Of a stretch of DNA of 64,000 nt, positions 52,700 to 61,040 are shown one piece after another. The DNA lies in NCBI RefSeq assembly GCF_023380245.1, contig NZ_CP093365.1:1054001-1118000 (forward strand). The letters are read 5' to 3'. How positions within the stretch are numbered: position 1 is the stretch's first letter; each line of letters begins with the position of its first letter. Below the pieces are notes generated by a model. It saw only the letters and a list, made by a program, of their open reading frames with translations. It searched no databases and had not been told where the DNA came from. Origin of the DNA: Bombilactobacillus thymidiniphilus (GTDB taxonomy: Bacteria; Bacillota; Bacilli; Lactobacillales; Lactobacillaceae). The position numbers and the translations under genes were made by a program.

Positions 52700-53860
52700 A
52701 TGAAGATCGGAATTGATAAAATAGATTTTTACACTCCACCACAATATTTAGATTTGGTGGACTTAGCGCATGCCCGCCAAGTTGATCCTAATAAATACTT
52801 AATCGGAATTGGGCAAAAGAAAATGGCAGTGGCACATTTAGATCAAGATATTGTGGCAATGGCGGCCAATGCTGCGGAAAAAATTTTGACGCCAGCTGAT
52901 AAACAAGCTTTGGGATTGGTGATTGTTGCTACGGAAAGTGGTGTTGATCAATCTAAAGCCGCAGCTTTATTCGTCCAGCAAGTATTGCAATTGACTACTA
53001 ATTTACGGGCGATTGAAATTAAAGAAGCTTGTTATGGTGCAACGGCAGGCTTGCAAATGGCAAAAGATTTTGTACAGTGTCATCCTGATAAAAAGGCTTT
53101 AGTGGTGGCTTCAGATATTGCCCGCTATGGTTTGAATTCCGGTGGTGAAGTGACGCAAGGAGCTGGTGCGGTGGCAATGATCGTTAGTGTTGATCCACAC
53201 ATTTTAGCTTTAGAAGATCAATCTATTTATCAAAGTCAAAGTACCGGTGATTTTTGGCGTCCTAATTATTCGACAGAAGCTTTTGCACGTGGCAAATATT
53301 CTGAGGAAGTTTATTTACAAATGTTTAGTGATATTTGGCAGCAAGCTAGCTCGCAAAAAATGACACAAACTGAACAACTGCAAGCTTTATTGTTCCATAT
53401 TCCTTTTTCCAAAATGGGTCGAAAAGGTTTGAAGACACTAGAAGATAAATTGGCAACTGCCGATTACCAGCGCTTGTTGCAGCGTTTTGAGCAGAGTATT
53501 ATTTACGGTCAAGATGTTGGTAATATTTATACGGGATCTTTATATTTGAGTTTACTTTCATTGTTGGAAAATGATTCTACACTTCAAGTTGGTGATCGCA
53601 TCGGCTTGTTCAGCTATGGTTCTGGTTCGGTAGCTGAATTATTTTTTGGACAATTACAACCAGATTTCAAGAAGTATTTAACGCCTCTTGTGCATCAGGA
53701 GTTATTGAAACAGCGAAAACAGTTAACGTTAGTTGAATATGAAAATATTTTTCGACAAAAGTTGGTAACTGATGGTTCAACGCAAAAATTGTCGCAAAGT
53801 GATTGTAACGCGCCACATTATTTAACAAAAATACAAGATCATGAACGTTTTTATAAATAA
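52700..53860 (+). CDS. mvaS: Hydroxymethylglutaryl-CoA synthase
   Basis: Joins acetyl-CoA and acetoacetyl-CoA to HMG-CoA. 386 residues. The catalytic triad area matches the characterised staphylococcal enzyme: E79 (VATESGVDQSK), C111 (KEACYGATAGLQ) and the histidine in FHIPFSKMGRKGL. A short basic C-terminal extension ends the protein. SD AGGAG precedes the ATG, 14 bases after mvaA. Kinases and decarboxylase of the lower pathway are not in the window. Confidence 0.96.
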   Translation: MKIGIDKIDFYTPPQYLDLVDLAHARQVDPNKYLIGIGQKKMAVAHLDQDIVAMAANAAEKILTPADKQALGLVIVATESGVDQSKAAALFVQQVLQLTTNLRAIEIKEACYGATAGLQMAKDFVQCHPDKKALVVASDIARYGLNSGGEVTQGAGAVAMIVSVDPHILALEDQSIYQSQSTGDFWRPNYSTEAFARGKYSEEVYLQMFSDIWQQASSQKMTQTEQLQALLFHIPFSKMGRKGLKTLEDKLATADYQRLLQRFEQSIIYGQDVGNIYTGSLYLSLLSLLENDSTLQVGDRIGLFSYGSGSVAELFFGQLQPDFKKYLTPLVHQELLKQRKQLTLVEYENIFRQKLVTDGSTQKLSQSDCNAPHYLTKIQDHERFYK

Positions 53861-53902
53861 AAAATAATGGCAAAAAGAATTATTGCTTTTGCCATTATTT
53901 AT
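53860..53902. terminator. Bidirectional terminator between mvaS and the second rlmD-like gene
   Basis: AAATAATGGCAAAA (53862-53875) / TTTTGCCATTATTT (53887-53900), a perfect 14-base-pair stem, between convergent genes. Confidence 0.88.
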
Positions 53903-53915
53903 ACATAAAAGTTCA

Positions 53916-55292
53916 TTACATTTTGCGCAACGAAACCACAGCTTCAGTTTGAGGTGTTTGTGGGAACATATCAAAAGGTTGAATGAATTCAACTTGGTAA
54001 CGTTTGCGTAATATTTTAAGGTCTCGCGCAAGCGTGGAAGGATTGCAGGAGATGTAAATCATTTTAGCAGGACAATACTTCAATAATAATTGGGTGAAGC
54101 TTTTTTCCAACCCCGTTCGTGGTGGATCAACTATTAAAGCCGTGGGTTTAATACCTTGCTGTAACCATTGCGGATATAAGTTTTCTGTTTTGCCGACTTC
54201 ATAAGTGATGTTGCTTAATTTATTTAACTTGATGTTTAATTGCGCATCATTTACAGCTGCTGGGATAATTTCTGAACCTATCACTTGTTTAACTTTTTTT
54301 GCTATCGCAATTCCGATAGTTCCCACGCCAGCATAAGCGTCAACAACAATATCTTGCGGTGTGAGTTTCAAAGCAGCAATTGCAGTTTGATATAATTTGG
54401 CAGTTTGGTGCGGATTTAATTGTAAGAAAGCTTGGGGTGATAGTAAGTAATCAAATCCTAAAATTTGTTCGTGTAAATATTTTTTGCCCCACAATAATTT
54501 AGTTTGGTCGCCCCAAACTAAACTTGTTTCACCAGGATTAAAATTTTGCGATAGTGAAATGACTTCTGGAATGCGTTCTTGTAATAAACTTAAAAATTTA
54601 GAAAGATGGGGCACTTTCCAGGAGTTAGTGACTAATGTTAGTTGTGCATTATGATCTGCCACAGACTCACGAACGATAACTGTTTTGAAAATACCCGAAT
54701 TATGGGCGGGATCATAAATTGGCCATGCTAGTTCAGTCATAATATCTACCAAACGCTGCAAAATACTCAAAGTTAGTGGTTTTTGAGTGGGCATGTTAAG
54801 TGAATCAATAACGGTATGGGTCTGATTTTGGTATAATCCACAAACAATTTGATTGTGGATTTCACGTAGTTGAAACTGTGCTTTGTTACGATAGTGCCAC
54901 GGATTTGTCATACCAATAGTTGGCTTAACAATGAAATTTTGGTAATCTTGGGGATGAAAGTGGGTCAAAGCTTGCATAATAACATCATGTTTATATTTTA
55001 GTTGTGCAGGATATTTTAAGTGAACTAATTCTAGCCCACCAACTTGCCCGTACAACTCTGGCGGATTAAGATTGCGCAGAGAGCTGAAATTATGAAATTG
55101 CAATACTTTAGCGCGCAAAAAATGGTCTTTAACCTGGGTTATTTCACAAGTTACGATTTCTTGCGGGAGTGCTTGGGTGATGAAAACTAGTTTTTTTTGT
55201 AAATAAGCTATACCTTCACCATTGATACCTAATTTTTTAATTGTTACTTTAATTTTTTGACCGACTTGAAAAACGGCAGTTTGATTTTTCAC
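53916..55292 (-). CDS. 23S rRNA (uracil-5-)-methyltransferase RlmD-like, second copy
   Basis: A 458-residue m5U methyltransferase homologous to the one at 33481-34836. TRAM domain at the N-terminus (FQVGQKIKVTIKKLGINGEGIAYL), SAM-binding VDAYAGVGTIGIAIA, VDPPRTGL and the catalytic Cys in ISCNPSTLARDLK are intact. The start is GTG at 55292, 9 bases after AGGA. Two such genes are common in lactobacilli, but which one modifies which uridine cannot be read from sequence. It is divergent from recX. Confidence 0.92.
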   Translation of the reverse strand: MKNQTAVFQVGQKIKVTIKKLGINGEGIAYLQKKLVFITQALPQEIVTCEITQVKDHFLRAKVLQFHNFSSLRNLNPPELYGQVGGLELVHLKYPAQLKYKHDVIMQALTHFHPQDYQNFIVKPTIGMTNPWHYRNKAQFQLREIHNQIVCGLYQNQTHTVIDSLNMPTQKPLTLSILQRLVDIMTELAWPIYDPAHNSGIFKTVIVRESVADHNAQLTLVTNSWKVPHLSKFLSLLQERIPEVISLSQNFNPGETSLVWGDQTKLLWGKKYLHEQILGFDYLLSPQAFLQLNPHQTAKLYQTAIAALKLTPQDIVVDAYAGVGTIGIAIAKKVKQVIGSEIIPAAVNDAQLNIKLNKLSNITYEVGKTENLYPQWLQQGIKPTALIVDPPRTGLEKSFTQLLLKYCPAKMIYISCNPSTLARDLKILRKRYQVEFIQPFDMFPQTPQTEAVVSLRKM

Positions 55293-55366
55293 GATAATAA
55301 TTCCTTATAATTAACAATTTAGCATTAAACCAATTTAGTATAGCATATTAATAGAGAGGAGCATTT

Positions 55367-56155
55367 ATGGCAACAATTACCAAAATTACTACTCAAAAAC
55401 GCCCGGGACGTTACAATATTTACATTGACAATCATTATGCTTTTGCAGTAGGTGAAAATATTTTATTGCAGCAACAATTAAGCAAAGGTATGCAGTTATC
55501 CAAAGAGCAAATAACGCAATTACAGTCTGCTGATAATAAGGATTATGCTTTGCAACAAGCTTTAAATTACTTAAGTTATCAGTTGCGTACCCACTATGAA
55601 TTGCAGCAATTTTTAATAAATAAAGATATTGACACAACGATAGTTGATTGGGTTTTGCAAAAGTTGCAAGATCAAGGTTATGTTGATGATTTAAATTATG
55701 CACAAAGTTTTGTACGCACGGCGATGAAAACGTCCATGGACGGTCCAGCGCAAATTAAATACAAATTACAACAAAAAAAAGTGGCGCCAGTGTTAATTCA
55801 AAAAGCCTTACAATTATATACTTTAGAAATCCAAACTTCGATAGCTAACAAAGTAGCAAGCAAAGTTTGGCAACAAAATAAACGGCAAGCTTATCGCAAA
55901 CGTTTAGACAAAATTAAGCAAAAATTACTTATTGCTGGTTTTGATCCTGCAGTTCAACAACAAGTTTTAGCACAATTACCACCAATGGAAGATGAGGAGG
56001 AACAAGAACAAGAGTTGTTGCAACAAGCCGTTCAAAAGCTGTGGCCGCGTTATCAAGATAAGCCCCAAGGAAAAAGAAAATTATATGCTGCTCTTTTGCG
56101 CCGGGGCTTTATGAGTTCTGCAATTGCTAGTTCTTTAGAAAATTTGGATAATTAG
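55367..56155 (+). CDS. recX: Regulatory protein RecX
   Basis: Binds RecA and limits its filament growth and recombination activity. 262 residues, all-helical, typical of the long Firmicutes RecX. It has the three-helix repeats, e.g. ALNYLSYQLRTHYELQQFLINKDI, LQDQGYVDDLNYAQSFVRTAMK and RRGFMSSAIASSLENL near the end. ATG follows GAGAGGAG. recA is not in the window. It is transcribed away from the second rlmD-like gene. Confidence 0.93.
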   Translation: MATITKITTQKRPGRYNIYIDNHYAFAVGENILLQQQLSKGMQLSKEQITQLQSADNKDYALQQALNYLSYQLRTHYELQQFLINKDIDTTIVDWVLQKLQDQGYVDDLNYAQSFVRTAMKTSMDGPAQIKYKLQQKKVAPVLIQKALQLYTLEIQTSIANKVASKVWQQNKRQAYRKRLDKIKQKLLIAGFDPAVQQQVLAQLPPMEDEEEQEQELLQQAVQKLWPRYQDKPQGKRKLYAALLRRGFMSSAIASSLENLDN

Positions 56156-56174
56156 TGTCACATACTATGGATTT

Positions 56175-56183
56175 TGTTATAAT
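56175..56183 (+). promoter_or_regulatory. Extended -10 promoter upstream of ntdP
   Basis: TGTTATAAT, a TGn-TATAAT extended -10, about 36 bases before the ATG. Confidence 0.45.
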
Positions 56184-56218
56184 TTATGTGCATTAGTAAT
56201 TAGAAAGCCGGGTCGTCT

Positions 56219-56755
56219 ATGCAAGTTCCGCGTGAAGGAGATTACATAGCAATCCAAAGTTATAAGCATGACGGTCATTTACATCGTACTTGGCGGGACA
56301 CGATGGTATTGAAAACTAGTGAAAATGAAATTATTGGCTGTAATGATCATACTCTGGTAACTGAATCTGATCGTAGACGTTGGTTTACTAGAGAGCCAGC
56401 CTTAGTTTATTTTCACAAGCATTATTGGTTCAATATCGTGACGATGTTGAGAGATAGTGGACCGGCATATTATTGTAATTTGGCAACGCCATTTGTTTTA
56501 GATACGGAAGCTTTGAAATATATTGACTATGATTTAGATGTCAAAGTTTTTCCTGATGGTGAAAAGCGGCTTTTAGATGTTGATGAATATGCTGCCCACA
56601 AAAAAATGTGGCACTATTCCACAGATATTGATGAGATTTTAAAGTACAGTACTGAAACATTAATAGACTGGATCAATCACCAAAAAGGTCCTTTTTCTGC
56701 AGGATATGTTGATCTTTGGTATCGAAGATATCAAGAATTATTACATCGTGCTTAG
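56219..56755 (+). CDS. ntdP: Nucleoside tri-/diphosphate phosphatase (DUF402, Ntdp)
   Basis: A 178-residue cytosolic enzyme of the YgaC/SA1684 family, characterised in Staphylococcus as an NTP/NDP phosphatase with roles in virulence and nucleotide levels. Features: [82 protein letters not shown] and a C-terminal helix. The SD is poor (no clear GGAGG before the ATG). It follows recX by 63 bases, with its own extended -10. Confidence 0.88.
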   Translation: MQVPREGDYIAIQSYKHDGHLHRTWRDTMVLKTSENEIIGCNDHTLVTESDRRRWFTREPALVYFHKHYWFNIVTMLRDSGPAYYCNLATPFVLDTEALKYIDYDLDVKVFPDGEKRLLDVDEYAAHKKMWHYSTDIDEILKYSTETLIDWINHQKGPFSAGYVDLWYRRYQELLHRA

Positions 56756-56767
56756 TGGATTGACTAT

Positions 56768-56806
56768 GTAAAAGGGGGTCGGAATGTTCTTGTTCCGGCC
56801 CTCTAG
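56768..56806 (-). terminator. Terminator-like hairpin after the four-helix membrane protein gene
   Basis: AGGGGGTCGGAA (56773-56784) / TTCCGGCCCTCT (56793-56804), GC-rich; on the minus strand it is followed by TTTTACATAG. Confidence 0.65.
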
Positions 56807-56819
56807 TCACATTAAAGTA

Positions 56820-57275
56820 TTAGTTTTGATCAATACTGAGTGTTTGATATTCAATGTTAGAAGCAAAGACTAATGATAAAATAAGTAAAGCTATGATCCA
56901 TCCTGTCAAGGTTCCTTGGATTTTATATAATGGAAATAAGTGATGAATTATAAGAGACATTACAATTGTCAAAATAAAATCAATGGCAAAATTATAATAA
57001 AAATTGCGAACGCTATAATCAATGTTAAAAAAATTAATAACATTTTTCAAAAAATTATTGGTCGTTTGCTTAGTAATTATTTTGATAGGTCGGTGAGCAA
57101 TTGATTTGATCGCCAACATTAAAATAGAGCCAATCAAAGCGCAAATCATTAAGCGCCACCAGCTGCTATAATGTCTGATCAAGGCGTTATAACCCGTGGC
57201 AATCAGAGCTAGGCACAGCAAGTAGGGAATAATAAATAAAAAAGTATAAATAACGGATATTTTTTTGTTTGACAT
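56820..57275 (-). CDS. Hypothetical four-helix membrane protein
   Basis: A 151-residue protein with four hydrophobic segments (near residues 8-28, 39-58, 93-112 and 122-142) and a basic/Asn-rich loop between the second and third. I do not recognise a family. The start ATG has AAGGAA upstream. Convergent with ntdP, divergent from prfC; the intergenic hairpin could end it. No enzyme motif is seen. Confidence 0.7.
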   Translation of the reverse strand: MSNKKISVIYTFLFIIPYLLCLALIATGYNALIRHYSSWWRLMICALIGSILMLAIKSIAHRPIKIITKQTTNNFLKNVINFFNIDYSVRNFYYNFAIDFILTIVMSLIIHHLFPLYKIQGTLTGWIIALLILSLVFASNIEYQTLSIDQN

Positions 57276-57380
57276 AACTAATTCCTTTCATTGCTTTTAT
57301 CCTACAGTAAACCTTGATATTTGTCACACTGTTACATTTTAAGTAATTTATGGAAATAATAGAAATTTTGAGGTAAAACG

Positions 57381-58958
57381 ATGAAAACAGAACAATTAGC
57401 CCAAGAAGTAGCTAAACGTCGAACTTTTGCGATTATTTCGCATCCGGATGCTGGTAAAACTACGATTACAGAACAAATGCTGCTGTTTGGTGGTGTTATT
57501 CGTTCCGCAGGGACGGTAAAAGGTAAAAAAACAGGTAATTATGCTACTTCTGACTGGATGGAAATTGAGAAAAAGCGGGGAATTTCTGTCACTAGTTCTG
57601 TCATGGAATTCGACTATCAAGGTAAGCATGTTAATATTTTGGATACTCCTGGACATGAGGACTTCTCGGAAGATACTTATCGAACTTTAATGGCAGTCGA
57701 TGCTGCTGTGATGGTCATTGACTCGGCTAAAGGTATTGAAGCACAAACCAAAAAATTATTTAAAGTTGTTAAACAACGCGGTATTCCGATTTTTACTTTC
57801 ATGAATAAATTAGACCGTGATGGTCGCGAACCATTAGATTTGATCGGTGAATTGGAAGATCTATTAAATATTGAAGGTTGTGCAATGAATTGGCCTATGG
57901 GTAGTGGTAAAACGCTACGTGGCTTGTATGATATGCATAATCAGCGTGTCGAATTATACCATCCAACTAATGAGGATCAGCGTTTTGTAGCTTTAGATGC
58001 TAATGGACATTTACCAGCGGATAATGAACTGACAGCTGATAGTATTTATCAACAAACTTTGGATGATGTTAGTTTATTGCAAGAAGCTGGTAATACTTTT
58101 GATCCGGAAAAAATAGCTCAAGGTAAGCAAACACCAGTCTTTTTTGGTTCAGCATTGACTAATTTTGGTGTACAAACTTTCCTAGATGAATTTTTACGTC
58201 TGGCACCAGCACCTAGCAGTCACAAGTTAGCAGATGATCAAGAAATTGCTGCTGATGCTTCACAATTTTCGGGCTTTGTTTTTAAAATTCAAGCAAATAT
58301 GAATCCCAAGCATCGTGACCGGATTGCATTTATTCGTATTGGTTCAGGAGAATTTACGCAAGGCATGGATGTTACTTTGCAACGTACACAAAAAGATTTG
58401 CGTTTAAATAATGCGACAGAGTTTATGTCCGATCAGCGTGAACAAGTCAAGCATGCAGTTGCTGGCGATATTGTTGGTTTGTATGATACTGGTAATTTTC
58501 AGATTGGTGATACCATTTATACAGGTAAACAAGCATTAAAGTATCCAGCCTTGCCACAATTTACACCAGAAATGTTTATGGAAGTAACTGCTAAAAATGT
58601 TATGAAGCAAAAATCTTTTCATAAGGGCATGCAACAATTGGTGCAAGAAGGTGCCGTGCAGCTGTACCGCAATTATCAAACAGGTGATTATATTTTGGGG
58701 GCTGTTGGTCAATTACAATTTGAAGTATTTAAGTTCCGAATGCAAAATGAATATAATACAGAAGTGGTAATGAAGCCGATTGGCTCGCGAATTGCACGGT
58801 GGATTGATCCTGAGCAATTGGATCCAGCAATGTCTTCCACACGTAATATTTTGGTGAAAGATCTGCACGATCAACCATTATTCTTGTTTGAAAATCAGTT
58901 TGCGCAACGCTGGTTTAGCGACAAATATCCAGATGTTAAATTAACAGCTAAATTATAA
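57381..58958 (+). CDS. prfC: Peptide chain release factor 3
   Basis: GTPase that recycles RF1/RF2 from the ribosome after termination. 525 residues. G1 [10 protein letters not shown], the switch region [15 protein letters not shown]3 [17 protein letters not shown]4 NKLDRDGRE are all intact; domain II begins near residue 296, with the family-specific C-terminal domain ([21 protein letters not shown]). SD GAGG is well placed. It is a single gene with a terminator directly after. Confidence 0.96.
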   Translation: MKTEQLAQEVAKRRTFAIISHPDAGKTTITEQMLLFGGVIRSAGTVKGKKTGNYATSDWMEIEKKRGISVTSSVMEFDYQGKHVNILDTPGHEDFSEDTYRTLMAVDAAVMVIDSAKGIEAQTKKLFKVVKQRGIPIFTFMNKLDRDGREPLDLIGELEDLLNIEGCAMNWPMGSGKTLRGLYDMHNQRVELYHPTNEDQRFVALDANGHLPADNELTADSIYQQTLDDVSLLQEAGNTFDPEKIAQGKQTPVFFGSALTNFGVQTFLDEFLRLAPAPSSHKLADDQEIAADASQFSGFVFKIQANMNPKHRDRIAFIRIGSGEFTQGMDVTLQRTQKDLRLNNATEFMSDQREQVKHAVAGDIVGLYDTGNFQIGDTIYTGKQALKYPALPQFTPEMFMEVTAKNVMKQKSFHKGMQQLVQEGAVQLYRNYQTGDYILGAVGQLQFEVFKFRMQNEYNTEVVMKPIGSRIARWIDPEQLDPAMSSTRNILVKDLHDQPLFLFENQFAQRWFSDKYPDVKLTAKL

Positions 58959-58967
58959 AAAGAAGAA

Positions 58968-59005
58968 GTGTTATTGCCAATTGTCAATAGCATTTTTTTG
59001 TTTTA
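58968..59005 (+). terminator. Intrinsic terminator after prfC
   Basis: TGTTATTG / CAATAGCA stem with a CCAATTGT loop, followed by a T-run that overlaps the -35 of the next promoter. Confidence 0.78.
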
Positions 59006-59030
59006 TAATACTATATACAATATAATATTA
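58998..59030 (+). promoter_or_regulatory. PadR operon promoter with operator-like palindrome
   Basis: TTGTTT at 58998-59003 and TATAAT at 59021-59026 (17-base spacer). Between and over the -10 lies an AT-rich imperfect palindrome, ATACTATATA / AATATAATAT, reminiscent of PadR-type operators. Autorepression by the encoded PadR protein is a reasonable inference. Confidence 0.5.
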
Positions 59031-59046
59031 GCGAGGAAATGATGTT

Positions 59047-59370
59047 ATGGCAATTCAAATTCCTACGCGGTTGCTTGATGGTGCAGTCTTATCTTTTTTA
59101 CGGGTAGATGATTTGTATGGGTATGCGTTGACACAAAAAGTACAGTCGATTTTCGATGTATCAGAATCAACTATTTACCCGGTTTTGCGTAGGCTAAAAA
59201 AAGATGACTGTTTAAGTACTTATGATCAACCTTACCAAGGTCGTAATCGCCGTTATTATCATTTAACAACCGTGGGACTGCAGTTGTTGACCGATATTCA
59301 AGACGAATGGCAGGATTTCAGTCAACAAATGAATAAAGTGATGAAGGAGACAAAGCTAAACGATGATTAA
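59047..59370 (+). CDS. PadR family transcriptional regulator
   Basis: A 107-residue winged-helix repressor of PadR-like, short (PadR-s2) type. The core is LSFLRVDDLYGYALTQKVQSIFDVSESTIYPVLRRLKKDDCL, with the wing YQGRNRRYYHLTTVG, and a C-terminal helix for dimerisation. ATG has GAGGA upstream. It overlaps the DUF1700 gene by 8 bases. PadR-DUF1700-DUF4097 is a known gene trio in lactic acid bacteria and listeria thought to respond to envelope-active compounds. Confidence 0.93.
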   Translation: MAIQIPTRLLDGAVLSFLRVDDLYGYALTQKVQSIFDVSESTIYPVLRRLKKDDCLSTYDQPYQGRNRRYYHLTTVGLQLLTDIQDEWQDFSQQMNKVMKETKLNDD

Positions 59371-60019
59371 TAAATATATTACAGAATTAGAATCTTATTT
59401 AACCGCTTTGCCACCACAAGAACGGCAAGATGTTGTGGACTTTTATCGTGAATTCTTACTAGATGCCCATTTTAATCAAGTTGAATCAATTTATGATGAG
59501 TTAGGAAACCCTAAGCAATTATCTCATAAAATTTTGGCTGATTATTCGTTGACACCTGCCATTATTCCCACTCAAAATAAGCAAATTTCGGGTAACAAAA
59601 AAGTTAGTTCTCGCCATAATCTACAAATGATTTGGTGGATTTTGTTAGGAATGATGGCTGCCCCTGTGGGCATCCCTGTGATTTTAGTAGTTGTTAGTGC
59701 AATTGTTGCATTGGTACTGATCTTTTTAGGTATTATGGTTATGTTTGCTGTCGTTTTGCTGACTTGTATTATTTTTAGTCTCTTTTTGCTTATTAAAATG
59801 GTGCCTCTGTTGTTTTCCTTGCATTGGTCTAGTGCTTTGTTTTATGGCGGAAGTGCACTAGCTTTGCTGGGAATAGGTGCTATAGGAATTGGTATTGGTC
59901 TAAAATTATTGCGCTTTTTGAGTAGTAAATTAGTGCAAGCAGCTCGGTATTTAGGTAATAAAATCTTTAAAAAACATTATTATCAAAAAAAATCCCAACA
60001 TAAGGAGCCAAAAAAATGA
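59363..60019 (+). CDS. DUF1700 (HAAS) family membrane protein
   Basis: A 218-residue membrane protein: N-terminal cytosolic HAAS domain (ITELESYLTALPPQERQDVVDFYREFLLDAH, residues 5-35) with a helical linker, followed by four or so transmembrane helices (residues ~86-200) and a basic C-tail (KIFKKHYYQKKSQHKEPKK). In characterised systems such proteins act with PadR regulators as sensors or anti-factors. Its start lies inside the PadR gene and its stop overlaps the DUF4097 gene, so all three are coupled. Confidence 0.88.
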   Translation: MINKYITELESYLTALPPQERQDVVDFYREFLLDAHFNQVESIYDELGNPKQLSHKILADYSLTPAIIPTQNKQISGNKKVSSRHNLQMIWWILLGMMAAPVGIPVILVVVSAIVALVLIFLGIMVMFAVVLLTCIIFSLFLLIKMVPLLFSLHWSSALFYGGSALALLGIGAIGIGIGLKLLRFLSSKLVQAARYLGNKIFKKHYYQKKSQHKEPKK

Positions 60020-60951
60020 AAAAATATTATTTTGGTAGTTTAGTCGTGGTTCTGGTGGGCTTTATTTTGGCAGTAGTAGGTGCTATGAATGGCGGTATTA
60101 AGCAAGTTGGATTAATGCAAAATTCTTTGTTATCTAGAGCTATTATTTTTAGCGATGACAAACAAGTCTACACTAAAAATCTGGCTTCTTTTAAAAAGAT
60201 TAAAGTCGATACCCAGACGGCTGATTTGGTGATTAAACCGGGGGATAATTACCATGTCAAAGTGACTGATACGCCTAATTATGCCATTACCACTAAAGTT
60301 GACAATAATCAATTGGTTATTAAGGAAAAACAGCGAGCTAATATGATGATTAGTTGGGGTCCCAGTCATACTAAAGTGGAAATCACAGTTCCTAATCAAA
60401 AAGCTCTAAAAGAACTGACTGGAACAGCTCAAACTAGTAAATTAACATTAACGAATTTAAAAATGGATAAGCTTGATCTTCAGCAAGATGCTGGAAGGAT
60501 AACTTTGCAAAATGTGCAATTCAGTCACAATTTTAAATTGCACGCCGATGAAAGCCGAATGAATCTGCATAATTCGCAATTGCAAAATGTCCAAGTTTTA
60601 GCTGATGAATTGAATTTAACTGCTGATAATACGATGTTGTCTGATAGTAGTATGACTAGTTCAGATAGCAATCTGAAGTTAACTAAAAGTTCGTTAGCCA
60701 ATTCGATGGTGAAAGCTAGTGAATTAAATATTACTACAAAAAATTGTAAATTGACTGGTGATAATGTCTGGCATGCAGATGTGGGCAAGCTAAAGTTAGC
60801 AACCATGAATAGTCCATTAGTTTATTCTGTGGATCAAGCACGAATAAATTATTTTGGGCAACATAAGCGATCTTTAAAGCAGTCTGCGCATTCAGTTGAT
60901 AAATTACAGGTTAAGATAGAAGATCCCTCAACTACTGTAGATATTTCATGA
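60016..60951 (+). CDS. DUF4097 (beta-strand repeat) family surface protein
   Basis: A 311-residue exported protein with an N-terminal signal-anchor helix (YYFGSLVVVLVGFILAVVGAM), followed by a beta-helix-like series of short strands (KLTLTNLKMDKLDLQQDAG, NFKLHADESRMNLHNSQLQNVQ, DNTMLSDSSMTSSDSNLKLT). Such DUF4097 domains are regular parallel-beta repeats, often beside PadR-DUF1700. Lacking a lipobox or LPxTG, it stays membrane-bound by its first helix. The role in envelope stress is inferred from the operon. Confidence 0.86.
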   Translation: MKKYYFGSLVVVLVGFILAVVGAMNGGIKQVGLMQNSLLSRAIIFSDDKQVYTKNLASFKKIKVDTQTADLVIKPGDNYHVKVTDTPNYAITTKVDNNQLVIKEKQRANMMISWGPSHTKVEITVPNQKALKELTGTAQTSKLTLTNLKMDKLDLQQDAGRITLQNVQFSHNFKLHADESRMNLHNSQLQNVQVLADELNLTADNTMLSDSSMTSSDSNLKLTKSSLANSMVKASELNITTKNCKLTGDNVWHADVGKLKLATMNSPLVYSVDQARINYFGQHKRSLKQSAHSVDKLQVKIEDPSTTVDIS

Positions 60952-60955
60952 TGAT

Positions 60956-60986
60956 AAAAGCAAGCATTGGATTGCTTGCTTTTTTA
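60956..60986 (+). terminator. Intrinsic terminator of the PadR operon
   Basis: AAGCAAGC (60958-60965) / GCTTGCTT (60974-60981) stem followed by T-run. Confidence 0.85.
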
Positions 60987-61036
60987 CATAAAAAAAGTTC
61001 TTATCAGCACTGATTTAACAGGCTAATAAGAACTTA
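60987..61036 (-). terminator. Intrinsic terminator of clpE
   Basis: AAGTTCTTAT (60995-61004) / ATAAGAACTT (61026-61035); on the minus strand the T-run TTTTTTTATG follows. Confidence 0.8.
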
Positions 61037-61040
61037 AATA

